A DNA stretch of 64,000 nucleotides from positions 102,627,947 through 102,691,946 of the forward strand of contig OW799235.1 of NCBI GenBank assembly GCA_941918925.1, given 5' to 3'. The notes under the pieces were generated by a model. It had not been told where the DNA came from, did no database searches, and worked only from the letters and a program-made list of their open reading frames with translations. Shown in pieces: positions 35,959 to 46,974 of the stretch. The DNA is from Phyto melanocephala (taxonomy: Eukaryota > Arthropoda > Insecta > Diptera > Rhinophoridae). The position numbers and the translations under genes are program-made. Each line of letters starts with the position of its first letter. Position 1 is the stretch's first letter.

Positions 35959-37054
35959 TGAACCAAATTATCCATACAATTAAATTTTTTTATTAATTCT
36001 TATTTTGTAAGAAGTTTTAGTTCGTTGGTTCTATTTGGTATCAATGTTTTGTATGTGGGCTTAAGTGTGGCCTTGATCACTACTGCAGCGATTTAGCCAG
36101 GTAGCCAGCCAAAACAACCTAAGATACATTCATCTGTACCACATTGTATGTGGCAGCAACCATTTCATGCTTATTTACACGTACCTACATACATAATTAT
36201 ATGAGTGTAAGAGAGTATTTATTACTTTTTTTTTATTTTTGTTGTTGACGATATTTGTCTGGGTGGGCAAAGTTTACTTAAGTTTTTTTTGTTTCTCTTG
36301 ACTTTAAGTTTGTTTCTGTTATTTTCTTATTAATATTTCTAATTAAAACGTTATCTATTTGTTTTTAGTGTTGTTAATTACAAATGATATTTGTGTTTTT
36401 TTTTTGTTTGTTTGTTTGTTTTTTGTTACTTTTTTATTTAATTCCATTACGATTTAGTTTCCTAACAATATTTGTTTGCTGCCTGAGGTCTATGTAAAAT
36501 CTTCATACTTTAAGACGTTTTATGCAGGTGTCAATAGACATTAATGATTTTCATATTAATTGAGTAGCTACTACTACTTAGACGTTCAATGACTTTATGC
36601 TCTTAATATTTATGACAGTTGTCAGTTAGTTATTCATTACCTCACTTACATGTAGTCATACAGCCACCTATTACTTATAACATTTATTGTTCAAGTAGTC
36701 TCTGTGGCTGCTAAACTTTAAAAAGTTTTTCTGATTAAACCAAAAAAAAACAACAAATTTTTTACTCGTATAAAGTCGAAGGTCATTAACAAATAGATTT
36801 TAAAAAAACTTAAAGTGCTGGCGTTCTAAATGTAAAATACTATTGTGCTGGCAATGAACTTAAATAATTTAATTCTTTCAATAATATACAATTTGCTTTA
36901 GTCACCACAAAAAGGTGGGAAGTGATTTACATACAATAAAAGTGTTCTTTTAGGTTAATATTAGGCTTATTTTCTGCTACAGTGTCATAAATAAAAAAAA
37001 TATAGTTTAGAATCTGAAAGTTCACAAAACCCTATAGAAAAAAATCACACAGCG
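35959..37054. other. AT-rich stretch without recognisable genes
   Basis: T-rich and GTTT simple repeats near 36386-36425. Nothing else recognised. Confidence 0.5.
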
Positions 37055-37678
37055 TTAAATCGAATGATATTGGTGGCCAATTAATATTAGAATATCTAGA
37101 GATAATTGATTTTGAAAATCATTGCTGCAATAAATTAATTGTTTTATATGGGCGGTATGATAATTGCTGCCAGCTAATTGAAACCACTTGTAGTCCAGAT
37201 CAATGCCGTCCAAGAACTCCGTTATCATGTTCCTGTAACGAATGTCGTTCACAGCCACTGAAATTTCGGCCTCATCTTAAAAAAAGAAGAAAGACTAATC
37301 GCGTCAATTGATCAATATCCGCACCTGGCAGTTTCATTTATTTATTATATTTTCATGAGAATTTTCTGAGCCCAAAATTTTGTGTATTCACGAAGCCATT
37401 CAAATGAGAATGCGCTTCATCGGAAATGATGTCTTTTATCGAAAAATTGTCAATTTTACTTTGCTCCATGGACCATTAAATGAATTGCCGGCACTTTCTA
37501 TGATCTGTTAGCTTGAGCTCATGAGTATGCAAAATTTTATATTCATAAAGGCTAAGATCCTTTGTAAAAATTTGATGCGTTTTGTTTCGCGAAGTTTTTG
37601 AGAATGATACCGAACTGATTTTTTCGGCAATACTATCAACAACCAGCATTCTAATTTCTTGAGAATCTCCTGTGTTTG
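37055..37678 (-). pseudogene. Tc1/mariner transposase remnant inserted at the jockey-like fragment
   Basis: Minus strand, 5' to 3': 'KKSVRYHSQKLRETKR', 'LYEYKILHTHELKLTDHRK', 'WSMEQSKIDNFSIKD', ISDEAHSHLNGFVNTQNFGL, then VAVNDIRYRNMITEF and WFQLAGSNYHTAHI. The SDEAHFHLNG and WFQQDGA.CHTA motifs identify a mariner-type DDE transposase, with the second Asp motif decayed to WFQLAGS. Several stops and frameshifts. The minus-strand frame of the upstream reverse transcriptase passes directly into this sequence near 37678, so this insertion or recombination truncated the retroelement. Confidence 0.7.
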
Positions 37679-39105
37679 CATTTTTTTTAGGTTGAGTGTC
37701 ATTAAATTAATATTGCACCATTCAGAAAATTTATTCAAATCATGTTGTAACTGAGTTCCATCCTGAATATTTTTGCAACTAAGAAAAAGCTTTACGTCAT
37801 CAGCATACAAAATTTGATTGCACTTGGCAAATCATTTGTAAAGAGCGAAAATAAAATAGGACCCAAATGGCTACCTTGAGGGACACCAGATTTTACTGAA
37901 ATATTATAAGAAGTCACATTGTTAAAAAGGACACACCGTCTAGGACCTGTTAGGTATGACTTTATCCAATTCAAAGTGTTTATCGTGAATCCCATAAGAT
38001 TAAGCTTGTGTAAAAGCAGACCATGATTAACTTGATCAAAAGCCTTACTGAAGTCAGTATAGATTACCTCCGTTAATTGTTTATTATTAAAACCATTATG
38101 AACAACAGTGGTAAGATCCAGAAGGTTAGTTAGTATAGAGCAGCCTTTTCTAAAACCGTGTTGATGATGAGATAGAAGAGATGATATTTGATGGCGTATA
38201 TTATCCGTAATACATTTTTCGAAAAGTTTTGGAATCGCACTCAGCTTCGCAATACCTCTATAGTTCGTTACATTCGACTTATTACCGGATTTAAAAAGCG
38301 GAATTATAAAGGAGTCCTTCCAAAACTGAGGAAAATAACCAAGTTTTATTGAATTATTGTATATAATTGCAAGTGGAGTAGTAAGTGCATTTGCGCAATG
38401 TTTTAAGACACAGTTAGGTATGCCATCCGGTCCACTATTAAAGGACAATTTCATGCTTTCTATGGCTGATAAAATCTGTTAAGTGACGATTGGAGTGAGT
38501 TATTTTGGTTAATCTTCAGCAATTTTGTATGGGTACGAATTATTTTTGTATTGTACATTACAATACGTTGTTGAAAGGAAGTCGGCAAATAAATTACTTA
38601 TTATTAAATTATCACTAGATTCAGAATTTAAATACTTGATAGAGTTTGGGTAACCAGTTGATTTTCGCTTAGAATTAATGAATTTATAAAATGACTTAGG
38701 ATCACTAATGAAATTGTGTTTCATGGTATTAATAGAATTTTTGTAAAGCAACGCATTCGTTGAAACGTAATCAGCACGGGAAACATTATATTTAGCATAA
38801 TAAATATGTGAACCAGACTTTTTAAATTTTTTAAACCATTTGCTTTTAATATTTTTCAGATTTGACAACTGTTTAGATTTCCATGGAGGGCCAGTTTTAA
38901 TAAATAATTTTGTCTTTGGAACACAATATTCAAAATATTTCAGGATTGTTTTGTAAAACGTCTGTACTGTTGAGTCGAGAGTAGCTGGAGAATTATACGA
39001 GTTTGATAACAAATTCAGCCAATAAGTGTTATATAAAAGAAAGTTTAATTCTTCATAATTTGCTTTTTTAAAACAGAAGATTTTTAATTGAAAACAAAGT
39101 CAACT
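37679..39105 (-). pseudogene. Jockey/CR1-like non-LTR retrotransposon, linker plus reverse transcriptase, 5' and 3' truncated
   Basis: The minus strand encodes the endonuclease-RT linker (38509-about 39090: KKANYEELNFLLYNTYW... GPPWKSKQL...DPKSFYKFINSKRKS). After a frame break at about 38480 follows the reverse transcriptase (37792-38454) with SGPDGIPNCVLKHC, 'LFKSGNKSNVTNYRGIAKLS', GFRKGCSILTNLL, 'YTDFSKAFDQVNH' and SGVPQGSHLGPILFSLFTND. The catalytic YADD block is in the next frame (37720-37810). The fingers and palm motifs agree with jockey/CR1-type LINEs, which copy RNA at nicked targets. No endonuclease, thumb or RNA-binding ORF remains. Two frameshifts and truncation at both ends show it is dead, but motif conservation suggests a fairly recent insertion. 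Confidence 0.85.
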
Positions 39106-39188
39106 ACCTTAAATTTTAAAAATATATATGGTGTCGGAAATATTACAGCAAAATGGCGCAACGCAATAAATATGAAACCATTAGCCTA

Positions 39189-39778
39189 GCCACAGACAGA
39201 CGACAGCGTTAATTTGCATTAGAGTCTCACTAATGCAAATTAAAATTTCGCTGTGACAGACGACAGTCTTTGCATTTAGTAAAAGTTGTAAATGCAATAG
39301 CAATCACAAATCTGAACATGTTGCTACAAGTTGGGATGGTAGAAGGACACTCTGAAATAAGAGAAAGGGAATTGTGGAAATTCGTAGGTTTAATGGTATC
39401 TTTTTATGGAGGTTATAATTCATATGTGGGTATATGGTATTTTTTTAAAGGACCGTAACAGCACTTTTTGGGAGAGTGACGTGCTTACGATGGACCATAC
39501 CAGTATTTAGGTAAACTTACACCTAAACAGAAAGGCATTCCAAAAAATATGTAAAAAAGTTCAACATATCGAATCTATTTTAATTTCAAATTTTTGATTT
39601 TTTAATTTTTTGATTGACTGCCGACCGTGTTGCCATATTGAAATTGCTAAATTCAGTTTAAATTCAATATGATTTAGTGCATTTACGTGAAATCTAATAC
39701 ACATTTGAATGGGAATAATTCATAAGTTAATTTAAATTAAGACTTTTAATGCAAATTAACGCTGTCGTTTGTCTATGG
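39189..39778. mobile_element. 590-bp MITE with ~40-bp terminal inverted repeats
   Basis: Left arm ccacagacagacgacagcgt (39190 on), then 'taatttgcattagagtct', mirrors right arm 'agacttttaatgcaaattaa' then 'cgctgtcgtttgtctatgg' (ending 39778) with about five differences over 40 bp. TA flanks both sides (39187-39188 and 39779-39780, allowing one extra base at the left end). The left end carries an extra inverted copy of the aatttgcatta block (39211-39245), so it is a compound fold-back. Interior non-coding. Confidence 0.7.
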
Positions 39779-40741
39779 TATAAGCTCCTATATTTATGTA
39801 TTATCATACATTCGGCATTGCCAAATTTTACACTCTTACTGGTTAAAGATTTTAAAGTGTCTATAAGCTTTTAAGAGTCATTAAAGAACCATCATTGTAT
39901 AATATCTAAAACGGCTAGAAAAGCATCTAAGTTAAAGTTTAGAAAAGGTTTAGAGTCTGATTTATTTACAGAAGAATTTAGTAAAAACCTAAAGATTAAA
40001 ACATTTGTAAATGTTTGTTAAAAATTACTTCAGTTGTTGGTCATATTATAACATTATCGAAAATATTATACTATAAATGAAAACTGTTCTTTAAAAATAT
40101 CTTACATTTGAAAAACCATTCAAAGTTAAGTATTTTAAAGGACATTATATGGTCGGGCTTAGCTTGGTTTAACCTTTACACTTATTTCTTTTAATAATAA
40201 ATTTATCACATTTATACAGTTTTAAACAGTTTTCTGTTTTAATTCAAAATGAATATGTACTTAGACATTATTTTTAAAATATAAGTACAAATAAATATTA
40301 GCCTGGTTTTGGGAATACCGTAGCATGTCTAACAATACAGAATTTATAACAGACTTTAAGAAACAAAAGATAGGGAAAGACTTTAAATATAAGTTGATAA
40401 TTTATTAAAAAAAAAACTTGTACAAACAGAAAATTTGAAAAAACTTTTATAACTAAAGGATTTGCCGAAATTTGTCTAGGAAAATTTGTATAGGAAATAA
40501 AAAATTTGGCTAAAACAATTTAATATTTTAAACAATAATTTCAAACATTCTTAGAAAAATGTGTTTGTGTGTACACATTAAAAGATGTAAAATAAATATC
40601 TATTATTTATGTGTAGAAACTTACAAATCAGTATGAATAACAAAAAAATTTTCAAAAAACTTATAATGATCGTATGCAAGAAAGGAAAGTTAAACACAGA
40701 TTTACTAACCATTGAGGCAGAATCTAAATATTTTACAGTTA
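39779..40741. other. AT-rich stretch, with a decayed A/B terminus
   Basis: 39806-39841 ('tacattcggcattgccaaat..cactcttact') looks like a worn terminus of the A/B families. Nothing else recognised. Confidence 0.45.
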
Positions 40742-42068
40742 ATGCTAGGCGCACAATTGGGACGAACGACGAATTTTTCGTCGCGAATATTCGTCATCAA
40801 AAATAAGACACATTTGTGTATATGAGAATGCATACAATTGTGGCGTCAGTAGAAGTTCGCTATACGCGGCGAACTCTGCATTAGATTTATTTCTATTTCT
40901 TACGCCGGCGAACGACGAGCAAATCTATACAAGGTGACCATTTTTTATTAAATTTGGGCTTACTTCTCAACTTTTTAAGAAAATAATGTTAGTTTTTACT
41001 TTAATAATTGTTTTATTTCTTATTTTAAAACATTTTAAATAAGTATAGGAAAGTTAAGTACAAAAATTGGTTTTTATTTGTGTTTTTGCAAATGTTTAAG
41101 TTTATTAAGTGATCTTTTTTTCATATGGTCACACTATTAGCTGTTATACACAAACAAAATTTTTATTATTGTTTAATGCACGTACCCACGACATTCTTTG
41201 CAAACGTTTGCTTATACGTAAACAAATTTTTATTATTACAGAAATTATATTATTTGGGTGATTCACAAGGTGTCTAATCATGTCATATTGTCCTAAAATT
41301 TTACAATGGTTTAAAAATGTTGTTGTTGCTTTTCAAACAAAAAATGTCTTATAATAATAGAACTTTGTACGCTATGTTTATTGTGCTGTCGTATTTAATA
41401 AGCAGAGACCTGTGCTAAACGGGTAAGCCGGCTAAGCCAAGCCGCAACAGTTTTTGTAAGCTGTCGCCGTTCATTGTATAATTTTATCGGGCCGACATCC
41501 AATTTTGAGCGCAGTTGCTAATTTTTGATAACAAATCACTGGTGGCGTCAAATAAGATCGACTAAGGACTCTGCTGTTTTTGTTTATCAAACAAAATTTA
41601 ATTTATTTGTAATTTATTTACTTGAGTTTGCCATTACAACATCTAAAATGTACCTTTCGCACAAACTGGCTATTATTTTGTTTTTTTTTACTTGATTTTG
41701 GCATTATGAAAAAATATTTATTTTTATAATTGTTTTACATCAGCTGATTTAAATTCAAAATAGCACACTTAATTATGAGGGGTTGTTCACAATAGTCTTA
41801 ATTTTGCATGCTATTATTATAGGACATATGACTTTATTATACTACTGTGAATACCCCAATTGTTTTGTTGAGTTTCACAAAAAATTAAATTTTTAGATTA
41901 TTTTTGTTTTTTCTTTGCACAAACATTAAACAATTTTATCAATTATAAAAGATGTTACTTTTTCGTCGTTGTTGTGCTTCACACGACGAATTTGCACAAC
42001 GAATTTTTACCGAAGAGTTCGTCGTGTTGGGCGAAATTCGTCGTTCGTCCCAATTGTGCGCCGAGCAT
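40742..42068. mobile_element. 1.3-kb element with ~35-bp terminal inverted repeats
   Basis: atgct followed by aggcgcacaattgggacgaa (from 40742) is matched in reverse at the right end by 'cgtcgttcgtcccaattgtg' then cgccgagcat (to 42068). The arms are perfect for about 28 bp beginning GGCGCACAATTGG. Subterminal 'cgaacgacga' and 'cgacgaatt' words are reiterated at both ends (40763-40800, 40915, 41960-42040). No transposase frame is found. Flanks (GTTA/AAGT) do not give a clear target duplication. Confidence 0.65.
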
Positions 42069-43730
42069 AAGTCTGCAATCTCTTAATGTCTGTTTTGATT
42101 GGCTCACAAAACAAGGAGTTGAGTAACAACTTTAGACTAGAATTCCTCGTATTGCTCATATTGTTCTATAAAGTTTTAAAATATGGGGAGTTAAATTTTT
42201 CAACTCTTATCAACTCTTATCTTATTTTGTTTCAAAAAACAAATAATATTTACATAATTGGTTAAATCAAAATAGACTTCTATATTGCACTGTGTTGTAT
42301 ATTTCATATTATAAAACGAGAGAATTTTGAAATCTTTTGTTAATCTTTTGTTTTATGACAGTTTTAAAAAAATGCACTTGTCTTATAAAAAGTACATGAT
42401 AAATTATATTTGTTTGATGCTAATCTGAAACTGAATACCTTCTTTTTTTAACTTTTTTGACAGAAATTTTTTACGCAATGACACAACTCTGACACTTTTT
42501 ATTAAAGAAAAAAAAATTTAAAATACATATAAATTTCGAGTACAGAAAAACAAACTTAAATATTGACTGGGTTATCTTTTTTATTTGGTGATGTCATCTA
42601 ATAATTTTGTTAACAATTTTTCTGTTGTGACAGCACTGTTACTGATACAATTAAGTAGGAAACCGAGGAGCTTCTCTCTGAGTGTGAGAATTTTAGGAAT
42701 ATTAAATACACGTTTTTTTTCAGACAAAATCAATATAATGTTATATATTTTGTATGAAAATTATCAAACACTACTTTAAGCATGCATAATATACTTAAAA
42801 TAGCATTAATTGCAATAATATGAATTGAGCTAATATATAACAATAGTTAATCTCATTATATCATTGACTTTTACCCAGGATACTTCAGTAAGGATATCAA
42901 GAATATGTTTTCCCAAAATTCTATATACAGGGCAGAAAATTCCCTTAGAACACAGAAAAAAATAAATATGGATTTTAATTACGAAATTAATATTATTAAT
43001 TAAAAAATTGTTTAATTTTGCTCCAATCATCAAAATGATACTATTAATTACATGAAAATTAATAGTTTTAATTGAAAAAATATTGAGAAAAATATCAATT
43101 AAAACAGTATTAAAAAATTAATTAAAATTTTCAATAATTTTCAAAAATGATTTTAATTAGTTTAATCATGTCTTTATTTGAGATTTGGGTTATATAATAT
43201 TAAAGCATTTATTATATCAATTATATAATTTATTAAACCTGTATAAAAAAATACAAAAATAAAAATATTCTTTTTTCTATATTTTAATTATATTTCGTTA
43301 CTTTTATAATAAAATAAATGATAAGAAATAGTGTTCCACACACATACACATAAATTTATTCTTAAAATTAAATTTTTTAAGTAAATGTCTATGAAATATA
43401 TCAGTTCGACAAATCTTGATAAAAAATTAACAAACACACATGGCACGGTGTAACGATCATATGAACCGGTCAGTACCAACATTCTGTTAAATAACTGACT
43501 AGGCAAAAACAATAATGATTGATATAAGGGGAAATGTTGTGAATACAACAACCATGCTTTCATTACCATCAGACTGATGGTTAAAAGCAACAACAAAATT
43601 GTGATAAGTAAAAAGAATAACAAAATGTGGAGAAAAGCTTAGTTGTGGTAAATTTCGTTCTCTCTCACTATAGTATATATGAATAAGTATGATATGTTTG
43701 ATTTACAGAATCAATTTCATATATACTTGT
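42069..43730. other. AT-rich stretch without recognisable genes
   Basis: Includes strongly AT-rich, 'taatt'-rich DNA (42950-43270). No gene supported. Confidence 0.5.
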
Positions 43731-43955
43731 GAGTTAAATAGATGATATTTACATCCAACACTTGGACATTCCGATCAAAGAGGGTCTGATGATGAAACCG
43801 TAGCTGGTTTCGAAAATGCATTCCACTCGGCTGGTGTCGGGATAAAAACTCACTTTTCCAAGTTTATTCTTTCATTATCACAAATTAAAAATTTAATTTC
43901 TTCATATAAAAGTGAAAAATTTAAAAAAATGAACTTGAGCCTGTTTGGAAATATA
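43731..43955 (+). repeat. Dispersed ~200-bp repeat carrying a hammerhead-like motif (copy 2)
   Basis: Matches 5797-5999 from gagttaaatagatgatattt to 'gaacttgagcctg', with scattered substitutions. Confidence 0.65.
43769..43842 (+). ncRNA. Putative hammerhead ribozyme, copy 2
   Basis: CTGATGA is at 43786-43792. A perfect helix II pairs GAAACC (43794-43799) with GGTTTC (43806-43811) around loop GTAGCT. GAAA (43812-43815) and ATGCAT with TTC follow. The outer helix pairs TTCCGA (43769-43774) with TCGGGA (43837-43842). Relative to copy 1 both strands of this helix changed and pairing is kept. Inner helix I is weaker (GGGT against ACTC). Core nucleotides are the same as in copy 1. Activity not shown. 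Confidence 0.55.
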
Positions 43956-44102
43956 ATTAATTCTATGGAATATTACATATATTTACTGGTTTAGCTGTTT
44001 AAAAAAACCCTTTTTTAACAGTTTTTGTCTGTATTAAATAAAAAACTCTGTCAGCGTATGAGTAATATTATTTGTTAATAATAAAAAAATTAGGAGATAA
44101 AA

Positions 44103-44450
44103 GTAACAGTGCTATATTCGGTCGTGCTGCATCTTATATACCCTTCACAACTTGTAGTCATGCAATAACAATTGTTTGTATCACCATTAATCTCATATAA
44201 AATACGTACATACATGTAAAAAACATAAATATAAAAAACATACGATTGTAAAATTATAATTGAGTTTACGTACTTATGTATGTGCATCAAAAAAAAATAC
44301 AAAAAAATATATTAAAAACAGTAACAAAAATTACAAAAAAAAAAAAACAAATTAAAAAAAAATTTTAAAAAAGTTTTAAAATATATTAAAAAATTTTTTT
44401 TTTTTAATATTAAAAAAAATATATAAAAAAAATAATATTAATTCCACATT
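44103..44450 (+). repeat. Family B repeat, 5' part only
   Basis: It begins agtaacagtgctatattcgg and has 'tatacccttcacaact', 'gtagtcatgcaataacaatt' and an A-rich block (44290-44430), then breaks off. The 3' half is missing. Confidence 0.6.
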
Positions 44451-44728
44451 AAAAAACACATTTATAATTACAAGTAAACAAGTAATAGAAAATCTTAAAT
44501 TATTTATTTTGTAAAATAATAAAAATTGTTTAAATTCTACAAACGAAATAGATGCATGGATTTTTGTTGGTGTATCTAATGTAGTTTTTAAAAACATGTC
44601 CTAAAGTGCTTAGAGGCAAATATTACCATGTACGTTTAACATGATGCCAAAGATATAGAATATACCAAAGATACCAAGATAGAAGAATATACCAAAAAAT
44701 TTAAGTTATTATTTCAAACTAAGTTTTC

Positions 44729-44734
44729 TTTAAT
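44729..44734 (-). terminator. Candidate polyadenylation signal of Kazal gene 1
   Basis: ATTAAA on the minus strand, about 90 bp beyond the stop. It aligns with the AATAAA of the paralogue at 49266-49271. Confidence 0.45.
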
Positions 44735-44824
44735 TCAAGTTCATCATTTTGTCAACAAATTTAAGTTAAATTCAATTAATTGTAAGTTCGAAAGTTCAAG
44801 GGTTTGTTACACACGACATTTGCT

Positions 44825-45379
44825 CTAATAATAATAAGGCATGTAAGGATTTACACGCATTCTGCATTTAAAATCTGGTACCTTAACAAACGCTGCAAAA
44901 TATAAAACGTTATCTTTTTAACTGTTTTATTTTCAATCAAATCCAAAACTTACCTTGGCCATTAAGACAAGATTTCCGCCCCAGTTCACAATCATTTAAA
45001 AAAGTAAGATACATATCACCATATTCACCACACACTGGATTATAACTGGTATCACATTCAGTGGGACAAAGGTAACGACAATAAGTCTGGGTAGTAAAAG
45101 TCAAAGCTTTGGAAGGATAATTTGTAAAGAAAGTAATAATTGTCTAACCGTTGAATCTATTAAATAATTACCGTTTTGGCCAGCAAGGTTGCGTTTTGCG
45201 TTAAATTTTGTCATTTCGTAAATACTGCGAAACAAGTAGCATTTGATGCCATCGGTGGCAAAAATAGTGCGTGCATCTACGGGAAGTTTCTTATATTTGG
45301 CAAAGTCAAAACCTTGTGCTTGATCAGACAAAAAGCAATAGGTAATAACGATAATGGAGAATAACTTCAAGCGCAGCAT
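44825..45379 (-). CDS. Secreted atypical Kazal-type protease inhibitor, paralogue 1 (3 exons)
   Basis: Exons 45172-45379, 44954-45106 and 44825-44892 are joined through GT-AG introns of 65 and 61 bp, both in phase 1, giving 142 residues. The start is the ATG at 45377-45379 because it opens directly into a signal peptide (LKLFSIIVITYCF, to about residue 22). Exon 1 also encodes a module with one Cys (47). Exon 2 holds the Kazal core YCRYLCPTEC, YNPVCGEYGD and LTFLNDCEL with six Cys (79, 83, 87, 95, 109, 116). Exon 3 adds Cys130 and ends NPYMPYYY. C-x7-C with PVCG and a late NDCEL are Kazal hallmarks. From the canonical spacing the predicted P1 residue is Thr89. Spacing C95-x13-C109 is longer than usual. 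The known family role is inhibition of serine proteases; secreted fly members act in salivary, gut, immune or seminal fluids. The tissue here is unknown. The second intron acceptor (tttgcag) and both donors are strong; the first acceptor (ccaaag) was chosen because it alone keeps the frame in both paralogues. Confidence 0.85.
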
Positions 45380-45406
45380 TTTCAAATGGATAAAGTGCCT
45401 CTAAAA

Positions 45407-45440
45407 TGAATAATTAAAAAGCACAGAAATCGCTTTTATA
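45407..45440 (-). promoter_or_regulatory. TATA box and initiator of Kazal gene 1
   Basis: TATAAAAG at 45433-45440 and initiator TTCATTT with A at 45407, 33 bp downstream of the first T of the TATA box. Same arrangement and spacing as the paralogue. The predicted 5' leader is about 28 nt. Confidence 0.65.
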
Positions 45441-46003
45441 GTAAAACAAATGTGTCATCTGGCATATATTTTTTTTAATAAAATAAATTGACAGCTGTTT
45501 AATTAATTGTTTGCCTGTCGGTTATGAATGAATAGTTTTAGATGGTTTTGTTTTCAAATAAAAACATTTATGGATATGCAGTGTAAAACACTAGAGTTAA
45601 TTTATAAAGACTTTAGCATTAAAATATCAAAACAATAAAAAATCATGAACAAATAGTACTATTTTCAGCGTTATTTTACTCAAATATGTATTAATTTTTT
45701 TGTTTAAATGCGATTTGCCATTAAACTATTTTGTTATACATCGTCTTCAAATAGAACCTAACCCAGTATTTACCAAGCCTTTGCACATGCTCGAAAAACT
45801 CAATACACTTAAAATTTTTTTTTTCTAATAAACTCACATTTTTCGCAATGGCAGCTCCAGTGGCAGCTAAATTTGCATGCGAGTAAAAATTTTACAATGG
45901 CATGCCACTGAATGTCAAAACGATAAACAATGTTATACTTTTAAAATTAAGTGCACATTAATTGGATTATTGTAAGTTTGAAGGTAAAGTTTTAACTTTT
46001 TAA
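45441..46003. other. Upstream flank of Kazal gene 1, no further gene
   Basis: 45520-45660 is similar to 50600-50720, so it belongs to the duplicated unit. Nothing coding. Confidence 0.5.
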
Positions 46004-46172
46004 GGGCCACTATTACAACTTGCCGTTAGTTAAAGGCAGTATTTTGTCGAACCGATAAATGGCTTTGCATTATAAAAACTTAATTTATTATTTTTTTGTT
46101 CACTAAATATTATTATTAATAATTAATAATTAAAATTAATAATTAACTAAAGGCAAGTTGTAATAATGGCCC
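46004..46172. mobile_element. 169-bp Harbinger/Tourist-like MITE
   Basis: GGGCCACTATTACAACTTGC (46004 on), then CGTTAGTTAA, mirrors TTAACTAAAGGCAAGTTGTA then ATAATGGCCC (to 46172) with two mismatches in 28 bp. It is flanked by TAA on both sides (46001-46003, 46173-46175). The centre is AT-rich 'taattaataattaa'. Confidence 0.75.
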
Positions 46173-46974
46173 TAAATGTATTATTTTGATATATTTTTTG
46201 AAATAGGCATTAAAGAAATCAAATTTGTTAATTATTGATAATTAATATTTTTAAAATATTTTAAATAACATTTAACGTTAAACGCTTCACCAAAAATTCG
46301 CTTGTATGATGAACTCGGTAACTCTATCTAGACAAAACAAACAAAAAGTAAATATGGAGGCAAAATTAAAACAAGAACAATTTTTTTTAAGTTGACGACA
46401 TTTTGAAAATGAACTTGCACTCGCATGTGTAAACAGAAAAGTAAATGGAAAGAGCTTCACCTATTTCGAAGAACTTTTTGCTATTTAAACGCAAGCATGC
46501 CACTACTTGCATGTGTAAGTGCAAGGTTACACCCTGCCAGCAAATATAAGTTTAATTTTAGATAGTTGCGTTTTAATAGTCACTACTTCGACGCAACTAG
46601 TATAGAAAAATCAGACGCTATTTATCGTCAATGTGACTTCGGAAGTTAAAAGTCGTCATTAATTAAGTGAACATTAAAATGAAATATTTTTAATATTATA
46701 TAGCAAATATGAATTGATTTTTTTTTTGATTTTCAATTTCTTGCCGTAACTTTTAAGTCTCTTTTCTGAAAGAAATTGTTTGAAGGAAACATGAAAGTAA
46801 ATAAATGCCTGAACTTCGCCATACACTTACAGTTCTTCACTAACGCACTTAAATTTTTAAATAAAACTGACAAAATTAGATGTATGATTCTGGAATTTCG
46901 CAACCATTGCTTTATGGTCGAAGACTTTGTACTAATGGAACATAGATGTACACGCATTATCTAAAATTAATATA
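46173..46974. other. AT-rich stretch, nothing recognised
   Basis: No supported gene or repeat. Confidence 0.5.

Noticed and set aside
45093..45095. Alternative acceptor AG (ctacccag) for exon 2 of Kazal gene 1
   Set aside because: It shifts the frame for a phase-1 donor and the aligned site in gene 2 would need yet another phase. The ccaaag acceptor keeps both in frame.
45101..45385. Reading the first Kazal exon straight through its donor as a single-exon protein
   Set aside because: The extension past 45172 is not conserved between paralogues, stops before the Kazal domain, and starts at TTG. Splicing gives matching proteins in both copies.
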